From Empedobacter falsenii (GTDB taxonomy: Bacteria; Bacteroidota; Bacteroidia; Flavobacteriales; Weeksellaceae): 64,000 nucleotides of DNA. The stretch spans positions 3,675,607 through 3,739,606 of the forward strand of contig NZ_CP040908.1 of assembly GCF_013488205.1 (NCBI RefSeq). The letters are read 5' to 3'. Below the pieces are notes generated by a model. That model was not told the DNA's origin. It did not search any database and saw nothing but the letters and a program-made list of their open reading frames with translations. Both the position numbers and the translations under genes were made by a program. This document shows positions 27,199 through 36,726 of this stretch, in pieces. The first letter of the stretch is position 1; each line of letters opens with the position of its first letter.

Positions 27199-27898
27199 AA
27201 AACCTTTTCGATTCAAACAATTCGAAATTTTTCAAGATAAAACCGCAATGAAAGTAGGCACAGATGGTGTTTTACTTGGCGCTTGGGCTGATTTAAAAAG
27301 TGGAAATACTATTTTAGACATTGGTACAGGAACTGGATTAATTTCGTTGATGTTAGCGCAACGTTTTCCTCTTTCTATGATTGAGGCAATAGAAATTGAT
27401 AACGATGCTTTTTTACAAGCAAAAGAAAATTTCGAGAATGCATCTTTTTCAGATCGATTAACCATTTTTAATTCATCGCTTCAAGATTATTCAACCAATA
27501 AAAAATATGATTTGATTGTCAGTAATCCACCTTTTTTTACGGTGAATGATACGGTTGATTTTGATGCGCGTAAACAAGCACGCCAGCAAGAAACGTTGAC
27601 TTTCGAAGAATTAATAAAAAAAACTGCTGAATTACTACATAAAGACGGATTAGCGAGTTTTATAATTCCATACGATCAAATGGGTGATTTTTGTATGATA
27701 GCGGCTCAAAACGCTTTAAAACTATCTAGAGTCGTTTATATCAAAGGGAATTCGACAACGGTAACAAAACGTGTGTTGTTAGAATTTAGTTTTCATGAAA
27801 AAGAAGTAGAAGAAAAAGAATTAATCATCGAAGTCGATCGCCATCAATACACAGAAGATTATATTAAGTTGACAAAGGATTTTTACTTGAAAATGTAA
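27191..27898 (+). CDS. trmN6: tRNA1(Val) (adenine(37)-N6)-methyltransferase
   Basis: 235 residues. The opening RFKQFEIFQDKTAMKVGTDGVLLGAW is the TrmN6/YfiC signature. The SAM site is LDIGTGTGLISLMLAQR and the N6-adenine catalytic motif is VSNPPFF. It methylates A37 of tRNA-Val. The gene overlaps the kinase by 8 bases and ends before a bidirectional terminator facing pckA. Confidence 0.88.
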   Translation: MNRKPFRFKQFEIFQDKTAMKVGTDGVLLGAWADLKSGNTILDIGTGTGLISLMLAQRFPLSMIEAIEIDNDAFLQAKENFENASFSDRLTIFNSSLQDYSTNKKYDLIVSNPPFFTVNDTVDFDARKQARQQETLTFEELIKKTAELLHKDGLASFIIPYDQMGDFCMIAAQNALKLSRVVYIKGNSTTVTKRVLLEFSFHEKEVEEKELIIEVDRHQYTEDYIKLTKDFYLKM

Positions 27899-27987
27899 TT
27901 TTTATCAAAGATGAAAAACGATGAGTAAACTACTGATTTTCTATGTATCTATTTGATGATTTATTCCAAAATTTAAAAACATAAAAA

Positions 27988-28013
27988 AAAACCGAGCAAT
28001 TTGCTCGGTTTTG
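27988..28013. terminator. Bidirectional terminator between trmN6 and pckA
   Basis: AAAACCGAGCA and TGCTCGGTTTT form a perfect 11-bp stem with a 3-base loop, flanked by an A-run on the left and T residues on the right, between convergent genes. Confidence 0.85.
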
Positions 28014-28071
28014 TATTTATTTCTGATTTTCAAAATGAGTTAAAAACTCATTCTCAACCTCAATCTTAACC

Positions 28072-29643
28072 TTAAATAGTTGGTCCACCAGCTAATAAAT
28101 CAGCCGTTGCAAATTCTTCGAATTTCTTGAAGTTCGCTTTGAATTTATCTGCTAATTCTTTCGCATTTGCTTCGTAAGCTGCTGTAGAATCAAAAGAAGT
28201 CGCTGGACTTAATTTTTCTGAAGCAACACCTTCGATTGCAACTGGAACTTCAAACCCGAAATAAGGATCTTTTTTGAATTCTGCGTTGTTCAAATCTCCG
28301 TTTAAAGCTGCATTGATAACCGCACGTGTATCTTTTAAAGACATACGCTCTTTTTTACCATTCCAACCTGTATTGATTAACCAAACATTTACACCAGTTT
28401 TCTCAACTTTATCGCTCAACATTTCAGCATATTTAGTTGGGTGTAACGGCATAAATGGCGCACCAAAACATGTAGAAAATGTAGTTTGAGGCTCTGTAAC
28501 ACCAGCTTCTGTACCAGCAACTTTAGATGTATATCCTGAGATAAATAAGTAAGCCGCTTGATCTGGGTTTAATTTTGCAATTGGAGGGAAAACTCCGTAA
28601 GCATCAAACGATAAGAAGAAAATATTTTTAGGATTTTTTCCTACAGATGGAACTGCAATATTTTCGATATAATCAATTGGATAAGAAACACGTGTATTTT
28701 CTGTGATAGATGTATCTGTAAAATCAACCTCGTTAGTTCCTGGAATTAATTTACAGTTTTCTAATAAAGCTCCATCTTTGATCGCTGCAAAAATTTCTGG
28801 CTCACCTTCTGGAGATAAGTTGATAACTTTTGCGTAACAACCACCTTCAAAATTGAAAACAGTATTGTCTTCTGTCCATCCGTGCTCATCATCACCAATC
28901 AAACGTCTGTTTTTATCTGCCGATAAAGTTGTTTTTCCTGTTCCAGATAAACCAAAGAACATTGCTGTATCTCCGTTTTCACCAGAGTTTGCAGAACAGT
29001 GCATTGGTAAAGTATTTCTGAATACTGGCATGATGAAGTTTAAGGCAGAAAAAATTCCTTTTTTCATTTCTCCTGTATAACCAGTTCCACCGTTTAAAAC
29101 GATTTTACGTTTAAAATTTAAGATAGAGAAATTGTGTTGTCTTGTTCCATCTTCATTAGCGTCTGCAACAAAAGTTGGTGCATTGATAATTGTCCATTCA
29201 GCATCACCAAAGTTTTTTAATTCTTCTTCCGTTGGACGAATAAACATGTTATAGATAAATAAATTAGCAGCAGGAGTTTCTGTAATTGCTCTAATTTTTG
29301 TTTTGTAAGCATCATCAGCACAAGCAAAAGCATCGCGTACATAAATTTCGCGGTTGCTTAAATGCTCAACAACTTTATCATACAAAGCGTCAAATTTATC
29401 AGAATCGAAAGGAATATTGATGTTTCCATCCCACCAAACGTTTTCTGCTGTAATATCATCTTTTACAATAAAACGATCTTTAGGCGAACGTCCTGTAAAT
29501 TCTCCTGTTAACATATTTACTGCTCCAGAAGATGTAATTTCTCCTTGTCCTAGCTCTACCATTTTCTCCGTAAGCTCTTCAGGAGATAATTGATAGTTAA
29601 TTTTGGAATTTTTTATTCCGTAAGATGCCAATTCTATGCTCAT
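28072..29643 (-). CDS. pckA: Phosphoenolpyruvate carboxykinase (ATP)
   Basis: 523 residues, normal for the ATP-dependent type. GEFTGRSPKDRFIV, the kinase loop FFGLSGTGKTTLSAD, IGDDEHGW and FNFEGGCYAK are the substrate and metal sites. It converts oxaloacetate and ATP to PEP, CO2 and ADP in gluconeogenesis. A TAACTTTG -7 box lies 50 bases upstream. Divergent from acpP and convergent with trmN6. Confidence 0.96.
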   Translation of the reverse strand: MSIELASYGIKNSKINYQLSPEELTEKMVELGQGEITSSGAVNMLTGEFTGRSPKDRFIVKDDITAENVWWDGNINIPFDSDKFDALYDKVVEHLSNREIYVRDAFACADDAYKTKIRAITETPAANLFIYNMFIRPTEEELKNFGDAEWTIINAPTFVADANEDGTRQHNFSILNFKRKIVLNGGTGYTGEMKKGIFSALNFIMPVFRNTLPMHCSANSGENGDTAMFFGLSGTGKTTLSADKNRRLIGDDEHGWTEDNTVFNFEGGCYAKVINLSPEGEPEIFAAIKDGALLENCKLIPGTNEVDFTDTSITENTRVSYPIDYIENIAVPSVGKNPKNIFFLSFDAYGVFPPIAKLNPDQAAYLFISGYTSKVAGTEAGVTEPQTTFSTCFGAPFMPLHPTKYAEMLSDKVEKTGVNVWLINTGWNGKKERMSLKDTRAVINAALNGDLNNAEFKKDPYFGFEVPVAIEGVASEKLSPATSFDSTAAYEANAKELADKFKANFKKFEEFATADLLAGGPTI

Positions 29644-29692
29644 TTTTGTGATTTTTATAGTATTTTAAAATATTAAAGGTAAAAACTTTGCA

Positions 29693-29700
29693 CAAAGTTA
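29693..29700 (-). promoter_or_regulatory. Putative pckA -7 element (TAACTTTG)
   Basis: Exact TAnnTTTG on the minus strand, 49 bases upstream of the pckA ATG. No TTG at the ideal -33 spacing. Confidence 0.5.
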
Positions 29701-29810
29701 CAATAAAAAAAAGCGTGAAAAATTTGACTTATGTCATTCACTTAAACGTTTTCGTGAATATTTATTCAGCTTATATTTGCAAGTTCTTATGCGTGCATAT
29801 AAAAAAAAGC

Positions 29811-29839
29811 TTGTATTTAATATAAGTTTTATATTTTTG
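29811..29839 (+). promoter_or_regulatory. acpP operon promoter: TTG-N18-TATTTTTG
   Basis: TTG at 29,811-29,813, 18 bases, then TATTTTTG at 29,832-29,839, 32 bases before the acpP ATG. Both elements fit the Bacteroidota consensus. A second exact -7 match, TATATTTG, lies at 29,772-29,779 and could be an upstream start. Confidence 0.7.
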
Positions 29840-29871
29840 CACTAGTTTACAACAATTAAAATTAGAAAATT

Positions 29872-30108
29872 ATGTCTGACATTACATCAAGAGTGAAAGC
29901 GATTATCGTAGATAAATTAGGAGTTGACGAAAGCGAAGTTACGCTAGAAGCAAGTTTCACTAACGATTTAGGAGCTGATTCATTAGACACAGTAGAATTA
30001 ATCATGGAATTCGAAAAAGAATTTGATATCCAAATTCCAGACGATCAAGCAGAAAAAATTTCTACTGTAGGTCAAGCTGTAACATACATCGAAGACTTAA
30101 ACAAGTAA
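29872..30108 (+). CDS. acpP: Acyl carrier protein
   Basis: 78 residues, highly acidic. The phosphopantetheine attachment Ser is in [15 protein letters not shown]. It carries acyl chains in type II fatty acid synthesis. It is the first gene of the acpP-fabF-rnc-IPExxxVDY-pyk run, with fabF starting 13 bases later. A good TTG-N18-TATTTTTG promoter lies upstream. Confidence 0.96.
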   Translation: MSDITSRVKAIIVDKLGVDESEVTLEASFTNDLGADSLDTVELIMEFEKEFDIQIPDDQAEKISTVGQAVTYIEDLNK

Positions 30109-30121
30109 TAGTTCCTATTTT

Positions 30122-31375
30122 ATGGAATTAAAAAGAGTAGTAGTAACAGGTTTAGGCGCGCTAACACCAATCGGAAATACATACCAAGAATATTGGAATG
30201 GATTAGTGAATGGTGTAAGTGGCGCTGCGCCTATTACGCTTTTTGACGCAACTCTTTTTAAGACACAATTTGCTTGTGAGATCAAGAACTTCAATATCGA
30301 AGATCATTTTGATCGTAAAGAGGCAAGAAAAATTGACCGTTGTGCCCAATTGGGAATTATTGCAGCTAGAGAGGCAATAAAACACAGTGGAATCTTAGAA
30401 GATGCAAATGTAAACAAAGAGCGTATCGGCGTTATATGGGGATCTGGTATCGGTGGAATTAAAACTTTTGAAGAAGAAGTTTCTAATTACGCAACAGGAA
30501 ATGGAACACCACGTTTCAATCCTTTCTTTATCCCTAAGATGATTGCAGATATCACGCCTGGTCATATTTCAATGGAATTTGGTCTTATGGGACCTAATTA
30601 TACAACTGTTTCGGCATGTGCCTCTTCTACAAACGCAATTATTGATGCTTACATGTTATTAAGACTTGGAAAAGCTGATGCAATTGTTGCAGGAGGGTCA
30701 GAAGCTGCGATTACAGCTGCAAGTATTGGAGGTTTCAATGCATTACATGCGTTATCTACACGAAATGATGATCCACAAACTGCTTCTCGTCCATTCGACA
30801 AAGACCGCGACGGTTTTGTAATGGGAGAAGGGGCTGGAAGTATTATTTTAGAAGAATACGAACATGCAATTGCGCGTGGAGCTACAATTTATGCAGAATT
30901 AGTAGGGACAGGAATGACAGCAGATGCTCACCATATTACAGCACCGCATCCAGAAGGATTAGGCGCACTTAATGTGATGAGAGAGGCTTTATTAGACGCA
31001 AATATCAGTGTAGAAGATGTAGATCATATTAATATGCATGGTACATCGACTGGATTAGGAGATATTGCAGAATCTAAAGCTATTCAAAAATTATTTGGAG
31101 AACATGCTTATAATATTCAAATCAATTCAACAAAATCTATGACTGGTCACTTATTAGGTGGCGCAGGGATTATTGAAGCGATTTCGGCTATTGGAGCAAT
31201 CAATAACAGTATCGTTCCACCAACAATTAATCATTTTACGGATGATGAAAATCTTGATCCGAAAATCGATTATACATTTAACAAAGCAAAAGAGAAAAAT
31301 GTAGATTATGCATTGAGTAATACTTTTGGTTTCGGTGGTCACAATGCTTGTGTGATATTTAAGAAGTATAAGTAA
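30122..31375 (+). CDS. fabF: Beta-ketoacyl-ACP synthase II
   Basis: 417 residues. The Cys-His-His triad is visible: VSACASSTNAI (nucleophile Cys), MHGTSTGLGD and KSMTGHLLGGAG. FGFGGHNACVIF at the C-terminus is also typical. It elongates acyl-ACP with malonyl-ACP. Its stop overlaps the rnc start (TAATG), so the pair is coupled. Confidence 0.96.
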   Translation: MELKRVVVTGLGALTPIGNTYQEYWNGLVNGVSGAAPITLFDATLFKTQFACEIKNFNIEDHFDRKEARKIDRCAQLGIIAAREAIKHSGILEDANVNKERIGVIWGSGIGGIKTFEEEVSNYATGNGTPRFNPFFIPKMIADITPGHISMEFGLMGPNYTTVSACASSTNAIIDAYMLLRLGKADAIVAGGSEAAITAASIGGFNALHALSTRNDDPQTASRPFDKDRDGFVMGEGAGSIILEEYEHAIARGATIYAELVGTGMTADAHHITAPHPEGLGALNVMREALLDANISVEDVDHINMHGTSTGLGDIAESKAIQKLFGEHAYNIQINSTKSMTGHLLGGAGIIEAISAIGAINNSIVPPTINHFTDDENLDPKIDYTFNKAKEKNVDYALSNTFGFGGHNACVIFKKYK

Positions 31376-32127
31376 TGTCTTTCTTAAAAAAATTATTTTC
31401 TTTTAAAAATCATCGTGATGATTCAAATTCATCTGATCCTTTTTTGAAATTTTTGAAGTCGATTTTGGGTTATACTCCTCGCAATGTTGAGGTTTTTAAA
31501 GAAGCATTTACCCACAGATCTGCACAGAAAAAAGATGAAAATGGAAACAGTATAAACTTTGAAAGATTAGAGTTTTTAGGAGATGCATTACTTGGTGCTT
31601 CTGCAGCAATGTACTTATACTACAAAGCGCCCGATCAACAAGAAGGTTATTTGACAAAAATGCGCTCTAAAATTGTTTCGCGTAAACAATTGAATGCCGT
31701 TTCCAAACAACTTGGCTTGTTAGATTATTTGGATCCAATGAACAATCACAACAATTTGGGTGAAGACGTAAATGGTGATATGTTGGAGGCGTTGGTAGGA
31801 GCAATTTATGTTGATGGAGGCATAGATGCTGTACAAAAATTTATTCAAATCAAAATTATTGACCCTTATGCGGATTTAGATCGTTTGGAACACACGATTA
31901 CAAGTCACAAATCGTTGATTTTGGAATGGAGTCAAAAAACGAGAAATACGATAAGATTCAATACATTTGAGGAGCAAAACGCAGAAGATTTGCAGGTTTT
32001 TGTATCAGTTATCCGTCTCAATGATAAAGTCATCTCGAAAGGGAGAGGAACTTCTAAAAAGAAAGCGGAGGAAAGTGCAGCAAAACGCGCCTACTATTCG
32101 CTACAAAAGAAAATAGAAAAAGTTTAG
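31375..32127 (+). CDS. rnc: Ribonuclease III
   Basis: 250 residues. The catalytic domain has the signature NFERLEFLGDALLG and a second acidic site in DMLEALVGAIYVDGG. The C-terminal double-stranded RNA-binding domain ends GRGTSKKKAEESAAKRAYYSL. It processes rRNA precursors and other double-stranded RNA. The start overlaps the fabF stop by one base, and the IPExxxVDY gene follows after four bases. Confidence 0.95.
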   Translation: MSFLKKLFSFKNHRDDSNSSDPFLKFLKSILGYTPRNVEVFKEAFTHRSAQKKDENGNSINFERLEFLGDALLGASAAMYLYYKAPDQQEGYLTKMRSKIVSRKQLNAVSKQLGLLDYLDPMNNHNNLGEDVNGDMLEALVGAIYVDGGIDAVQKFIQIKIIDPYADLDRLEHTITSHKSLILEWSQKTRNTIRFNTFEEQNAEDLQVFVSVIRLNDKVISKGRGTSKKKAEESAAKRAYYSLQKKIEKV

Positions 32128-32131
32128 AAAC

Positions 32132-32590
32132 ATGGCAGAATTACTCTTATATGATGATTGGATAGATTTTCATCTCATAGGCGTAAATTCTAGTTTTAAC
32201 ACTTCTACACAATTTATTTTCCATCTCAACTCTACTTTTGATACGCGTTTTGAGCGTATTCACGATTTGGATATTCGGTTAGATGAGCATACTTATTTTT
32301 TCGAAACCTATCAATGGTTAGATGAAGCAAATAAAATAGATTATCATATCATTAAAAATACACCAAATCAATCCGATTTTAAAAAAAATGAAGTAGATTT
32401 ATCAAATCTTTTCAAAGAGAGCGTTATTCTTGTACCAAATTACAAGGATTGCAATTATGTTGTAAAAATCTCTGGTTGGGAAGATGAACTACAATATCTT
32501 CAACTACCATTTGTAGAAAAAGATTTTATAAAAACGATCAAAAAAATAGATATCGATTTGATTAACAATGCAGATCAATTGGTTTTCTAA
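32132..32590 (+). CDS. IPExxxVDY family protein
   Basis: 152 residues of a small acidic soluble protein family restricted to Flavobacteriia and relatives, usually found between rnc and pyk as here. The IPE motif itself is not well preserved. The match rests on position and on the general pattern: LIGVNSSFNTSTQFIFHLN at the start, YFFETYQWLDE in the middle, and IKKIDIDLINNADQLVF at the end. No catalytic motif is seen. The function is unknown. Confidence 0.7.
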   Translation: MAELLLYDDWIDFHLIGVNSSFNTSTQFIFHLNSTFDTRFERIHDLDIRLDEHTYFFETYQWLDEANKIDYHIIKNTPNQSDFKKNEVDLSNLFKESVILVPNYKDCNYVVKISGWEDELQYLQLPFVEKDFIKTIKKIDIDLINNADQLVF

Positions 32591-32622
32591 CAAAATATTG
32601 TGCATAAAAAAAGGGAAAAATT

Positions 32623-34065
32623 ATGATTTACGATAGACAATATCTTAAAAAGACAAAAATTGTCGCGACTTTAGGTCCGGCAACAGAAAGTCCAGAGATT
32701 TTATTAGAAATGATGAGAAAAGGAACAGATGTGTTCCGTATCAACTTTTCACACGCAGATTATGCGGATGTGAAACGTAAGATTGAAACAATTCATCAAT
32801 TAAATAACGATCATGGCTACAATACAGCAATTTTAGCAGATTTACAAGGTCCTAAGTTACGTATTGGAAAAATGGAACACGAAGATTTTATCATCAATCC
32901 AGGAGATATTTTAACTTTCACAAACGAAGATGTTGTAGGAACGAAAGAAAAAGTTTTTATGACGTACAAAAAGTTTGCGCAAGACGTGCAAGTGGGAGAA
33001 AATATTTTGATTGATGACGGAAAATTAATCTTCAAAGTAATCGAGACAAACGGAACGGATACTGTAAAAGCAGAAACGATTCAAGGAGGTCCATTGCGTT
33101 CTAAAAAAGGAGTTAACTTACCAAATACAAATATTTCTTTACCAGCTTTAACAGAAAAAGATAAAGAAGATGCAAAATTCGCAATCGAAAATCGTGTAGA
33201 TTGGTTTGCATTATCTTTCGTTCGTTCTGGACAAGATGTAAAAGATTTATCAGAATTTATCAAAGAAAATGGAACATTAAAAATTCCAATTATCTCTAAA
33301 ATCGAAAAACCAGAAGCATTAGAAAATATTGATGATATTTTAGAATTTTCTGATGGATTAATGGTTGCTCGTGGAGATTTAGGAGTTGAGGTTCCGTTTG
33401 AAATCGTTCCAAAAGCCCAAAAAAAATTAATTGACAAAGCGAAATTAGCTCGTAAACCAGTTATTGTTGCAACGCAAATGATGGAAACAATGATTTCTAG
33501 TTTGACACCAACTCGTGCTGAGGTTTCTGACGTTGCAAATGCAGTTTTTGATGGTGCGGATGCGGTAATGTTATCTGGAGAAACTTCTGTAGGACAATAT
33601 CCTGTACAAGTTATCGAGAAAATGACAAAAATTCTTCAAACTGTTGAAGATGATGATCACGTACATGTACCAGAACACAAACCAAAGATCAAAAACGAAC
33701 GTTTTGTAACTGATATGGTTTGTTATAATGCGGCTAGAATGGCAGAAGATACAGGAGCGAAAGCAATTGCAACTTTAACGTATTCTGGTTATACAGCTTT
33801 CCAAATTTCTTCTCATCGTCCAAATTCATTTATCTTGGTATTCAACCCAAGTAAACGTATTAACCGTATGTTGAATTTGTTGTGGGGAGTGAAAGCAATC
33901 AATTACGATCCTCGCGATACTTCTACCGATCAAACGGTAACTGAGGTAAATATCTTGGCGAAAAATGCAGGTTATGTAGAATATGGTGATTATATCATCA
34001 ATCTTAATGCAATGCCAGCATTTGAGAAAGGAATTACAAATACATTACGTATTTCGATGATTTAA
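32623..34065 (+). CDS. pyk: Pyruvate kinase
   Basis: 480 residues. TKIVATLGPATESPE at the start, the active-site ISKIEKPEALENIDDIL and MVARGDLGVEVPFE, and PVIVATQMMETMI with the conserved Thr and Met. The C-terminal allosteric domain is present. It makes pyruvate and ATP from PEP and ADP. It is the last gene of the acpP run and is followed by a perfect 11-bp terminator. Confidence 0.96.
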   Translation: MIYDRQYLKKTKIVATLGPATESPEILLEMMRKGTDVFRINFSHADYADVKRKIETIHQLNNDHGYNTAILADLQGPKLRIGKMEHEDFIINPGDILTFTNEDVVGTKEKVFMTYKKFAQDVQVGENILIDDGKLIFKVIETNGTDTVKAETIQGGPLRSKKGVNLPNTNISLPALTEKDKEDAKFAIENRVDWFALSFVRSGQDVKDLSEFIKENGTLKIPIISKIEKPEALENIDDILEFSDGLMVARGDLGVEVPFEIVPKAQKKLIDKAKLARKPVIVATQMMETMISSLTPTRAEVSDVANAVFDGADAVMLSGETSVGQYPVQVIEKMTKILQTVEDDDHVHVPEHKPKIKNERFVTDMVCYNAARMAEDTGAKAIATLTYSGYTAFQISSHRPNSFILVFNPSKRINRMLNLLWGVKAINYDPRDTSTDQTVTEVNILAKNAGYVEYGDYIINLNAMPAFEKGITNTLRISMI

Positions 34066-34086
34066 TAAAATCAATAATAATAGTTT

Positions 34087-34115
34087 AAAGCGTTCAATTT
34101 TTGAACGCTTTTTTT
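34087..34115 (+). terminator. Rho-independent terminator after pyk
   Basis: AAAGCGTTCAA and TTGAACGCTTT pair perfectly with a TTT loop, followed by more T residues. Confidence 0.88.
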
Positions 34116-34166
34116 GTATGTTAAAGAAAAAAATGATTTTAAAAGATTTGTTAAAATATAATTTAT

Positions 34167-34174
34167 TAACTTCG
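34167..34174 (+). promoter_or_regulatory. Weak -7-like element (TAACTTCG) before manC
   Basis: One mismatch to TAnnTTTG, with TTG 16 bases upstream (34,148-34,150) and the manC ATG 22 bases downstream. Plausible start of the large polysaccharide transcript, but not a clean match. Confidence 0.3.
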
Positions 34175-34196
34175 TCAGTTCGAATTAGAAGAATTT

Positions 34197-35189
34197 ATGT
34201 GTATTTATAACGTGATATTATCTGGAGGAGTAGGAAGTCGTTTATGGCCACTTTCTCGTAAAAGCCATCCAAAACAATATTTACCTTTGTTTAATGAGCA
34301 ATCATTATTTGAGTTAACGATTCAACGTAATCGTCCAATTGCCGATAAATTAATTGTGATTGGGAATAAAGATAATGACCATTTAAGTCAAGAAGTTTTA
34401 GATAAACTTGATGTTGAATACACAAAAATTGTAGAAGCTGTTCCACGTAATACAGCAGCGGCAATTGCATTTGCAGCTTTAGCAGTTGAGGATGATGATA
34501 TTCTAATTGTTACACCATCTGATCATTTGATTGAAGATATGGAAGCTTATCAAGTTGCAATGAAAAAAGCGATTGCGCTAGCCGAAAAAGATTATATCGT
34601 AACATTTGGTGTTCATCCGACTCGTCCAGAAACGGGTTATGGTTATATTGAGCACAAAGGAGATAATGTACTTTCTTTCCGCGAAAAACCAAATCATATT
34701 ACTGCGCAAGATTTTATCGAGCAAGGAAACTTTTTGTGGAATAGTGGAATGTTTTGTTTCAAAGCAAAAATTTTACTGAAAGAATTAAAGAAATTTGAGA
34801 AAGATATTTACGAAGCTTCAAAAATTGCTTGGTCTGACAATATTAACGGAGAATTGAACGAAGAACTTTCAATGAATATTCCATCAAATAGTATCGATTA
34901 CGCCGTAATGGAACGAAGCAAGAAGATAAAAGTAGTTCCAGCAAAATTTGTTTGGAATGATTTAGGTTCTTTCGAATCGTTGTATGATTATTTTATAATG
35001 AACGGACATTATGTCGATCGTAATGGAAACATGGTGATTGGAACAGATGTTTATACTTCTTTTGTTGGTTTGCAAAATACCATTTTTGTGAATACCCCGA
35101 CAGCGAATTTAATTCTACAAAAAGAATATTCGCAGGAAGTAAAGAATGTTTACACGCATTTAGAAAAAATAAATTCTGAATTAATTTAA
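34197..35189 (+). CDS. manC: Mannose-1-phosphate guanylyltransferase
   Basis: 330 residues, the short type without a fused isomerase domain. The nucleotide-binding loop is ILSGGVGSRLWPLSRKSHPKQYL. PRNTAAAIAFAAL, ITPSDHLI-like VTPSDHLIED, FREKPN and WNSGMFCF are the sugar-phosphate contacts. It makes GDP-mannose from mannose-1-phosphate and GTP. First gene of the large plus-strand polysaccharide region, but closed by its own terminator, so partly independent of the genes that follow. Confidence 0.9.
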   Translation: MCIYNVILSGGVGSRLWPLSRKSHPKQYLPLFNEQSLFELTIQRNRPIADKLIVIGNKDNDHLSQEVLDKLDVEYTKIVEAVPRNTAAAIAFAALAVEDDDILIVTPSDHLIEDMEAYQVAMKKAIALAEKDYIVTFGVHPTRPETGYGYIEHKGDNVLSFREKPNHITAQDFIEQGNFLWNSGMFCFKAKILLKELKKFEKDIYEASKIAWSDNINGELNEELSMNIPSNSIDYAVMERSKKIKVVPAKFVWNDLGSFESLYDYFIMNGHYVDRNGNMVIGTDVYTSFVGLQNTIFVNTPTANLILQKEYSQEVKNVYTHLEKINSELI

Positions 35190-35195
35190 ATACTT

Positions 35196-35220
35196 AGCAC
35201 TCGATTTGAGTGCTTTTTTT
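35196..35220 (+). terminator. Rho-independent terminator after manC
   Basis: AGCACTC and GAGTGCT form a perfect 7-bp stem with a 5-base loop, followed by seven T residues, six bases after the manC stop. Confidence 0.82.
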
Positions 35221-35258
35221 ATGTCATAAAAGCTTAAAATTAATTCAATATAAATCCT

Positions 35259-35266
35259 TAAATTTG
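35259..35266 (+). promoter_or_regulatory. Putative -7 element (TAAATTTG) for the main polysaccharide operon
   Basis: Exact TAnnTTTG match 24 bases upstream of the ATG at 35,291. Together with the manC terminator just before it, this marks the likely start of a long transcript. No TTG at the ideal -33 distance. Confidence 0.5.
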
Positions 35267-35290
35267 TCGTTCCAACAATATTATTATAAA

Positions 35291-35710
35291 ATGACAACGG
35301 GAATTACATTCGGTATATTTGACCTTCTTCATGCAGGTCATGTGATGATGCTCGAAGAAGCCAAAAGACAATGCGACTACTTAATTGTAGGGCTTAATAC
35401 TGATCCTGCAAGTGTAGACCCTTCAAAAAATAGTCCTACTCAATCTATTGTAGAGCGTTATATTCAATTAGAAGGTTGTCGATATGTCGACGAAATCATT
35501 CCCTACGAAACCGAACAAGATTTGTTTGATATGTTAAGTGCTTTACCAATAAATGTTAGAGTTATTGGCGAAGAATATCGAAATATCGACTTTACGGGAA
35601 AACAATATTGTTTAGATAATAATATTCAAATTTACTACAACAAGCGTACACACCGCTTCTCTAGTTCTGGATTAAGAAAAGTAGTTGCGACTTCTGAAAA
35701 GGAGAAATAA
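35291..35710 (+). CDS. Cytidylyltransferase-like nucleotidyltransferase (TagD/RfaE-C type)
   Basis: 139 residues from the ATG at 35,291. A longer in-frame start at 35,210 lies inside the manC terminator and upstream of the -7 box, so it is rejected. The N-terminus GITFGIFDLLHAGHVMMLEEAK contains the HxGH motif of the cytidylyltransferase superfamily, and RVIGEEYRN and RFSSSGLRK are the later nucleotide contacts. It resembles glycerol-3-phosphate cytidylyltransferase and is expected to make a CDP- (or ADP-) activated phosphate. The real substrate is unknown. The stop overlaps the next start (TAATG). Confidence 0.75.
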   Translation: MTTGITFGIFDLLHAGHVMMLEEAKRQCDYLIVGLNTDPASVDPSKNSPTQSIVERYIQLEGCRYVDEIIPYETEQDLFDMLSALPINVRVIGEEYRNIDFTGKQYCLDNNIQIYYNKRTHRFSSSGLRKVVATSEKEK

Positions 35711-36726
35711 TGAAAACAGTATTAATAACTGGTGTAGCTGGTTTTATAGGTTACCATTTAGCTGAAAAATTAATCGAAAAAAATATCAAAGTTGTTGGAA
35801 TTGATAATATTAACGATTATTACACTATTCAGTTAAAATATGATCGATTAAAAGAATTAGGAATCAATCAAGAATTTGCTTCAAATTTTGATCAGAAAGT
35901 TCTATCTTCTAAACACGAAGAAAAGATGATTTTCTATCGAATGAATTTAGAAGACAAAGAGTCATTAGCTCAACTTTTTAAAGAATATTCTTTTGATTCG
36001 GTTGTTAATATGGCAGCTCAGGCTGGTGTTCGTTATAGTATCGAAAATCCTGATGCCTATGGACAGAGTAATTTAGTTGGTTTTCTAAATATTTTAGAAT
36101 GTTGCCGAAATTATAACGTCAAAAAATTACTGTACGCAAGTAGTTCAAGTATTTACGGAAACTCTTCAGATGTTCCTTTTTCAACAAATCAAAACGTTGA
36201 TCATCCTATTAGTTTATACGCAGCTACTAAAAAAGCAAACGAGCTAATGGCGCATGCGTATAGTCATTTATACAATTTCCAAACGATAGGTTTGCGCTTT
36301 TTCACGGTTTATGGACCTTGGGGACGACCAGATATGGCCATGTTTTTGTTTACAGATGCTATTTTGAATCATCAACCCTTAAAAGTTTTTAATCACGGTG
36401 ATTTGTCACGTGATTTCACTTACATTGATGATATTATTCAAGGAATAGACAAAATACTTGAAGATAAAAATATTAAAGAAAAATACCAATTATACAATAT
36501 TGGGAATAGTAAACCTGTTCAATTAATGGATTTTATCAAAGAAGTTGAGCTTTCGACAGGTGAAAAAGCTATTTTAGAAATGTATCCGATGCAAGCAGGA
36601 GATGTCAATCAAACATGGGCTGATGTCCAAGAGTTGAAAGATAAATTTGGTTATAATCCTAATTATCCTGTTGACAAAGGAGTGTATAACTTTGTACAAT
36701 GGTACAGAAAATATTATAATAAATGA
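35710..36726 (+). CDS. NAD-dependent epimerase, UDP-glucuronate 4-epimerase type
   Basis: 338 residues of extended SDR. TGVAGFIGYHLA is the NAD loop; SSSIYGN and YAATKKANE hold the Ser and YxxxK catalytic residues; RFFTVYGPWGRPDMAMFLF is the signature of CapI/LspL-like UDP-glucuronate 4-epimerases. Expected to interconvert UDP-GlcA and UDP-GalA. The start overlaps the previous stop, and its own stop overlaps the dehydrogenase start by 4 bases (ATGA). Confidence 0.82.
   Translation: MKTVLITGVAGFIGYHLAEKLIEKNIKVVGIDNINDYYTIQLKYDRLKELGINQEFASNFDQKVLSSKHEEKMIFYRMNLEDKESLAQLFKEYSFDSVVNMAAQAGVRYSIENPDAYGQSNLVGFLNILECCRNYNVKKLLYASSSSIYGNSSDVPFSTNQNVDHPISLYAATKKANELMAHAYSHLYNFQTIGLRFFTVYGPWGRPDMAMFLFTDAILNHQPLKVFNHGDLSRDFTYIDDIIQGIDKILEDKNIKEKYQLYNIGNSKPVQLMDFIKEVELSTGEKAILEMYPMQAGDVNQTWADVQELKDKFGYNPNYPVDKGVYNFVQWYRKYYNK

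Noticed and set aside
35210..35290. 27-residue N-terminal extension of the cytidylyltransferase-like gene
   Set aside because: It starts inside the manC terminator and upstream of the likely -7 box; the family begins at the ATG at 35,291.
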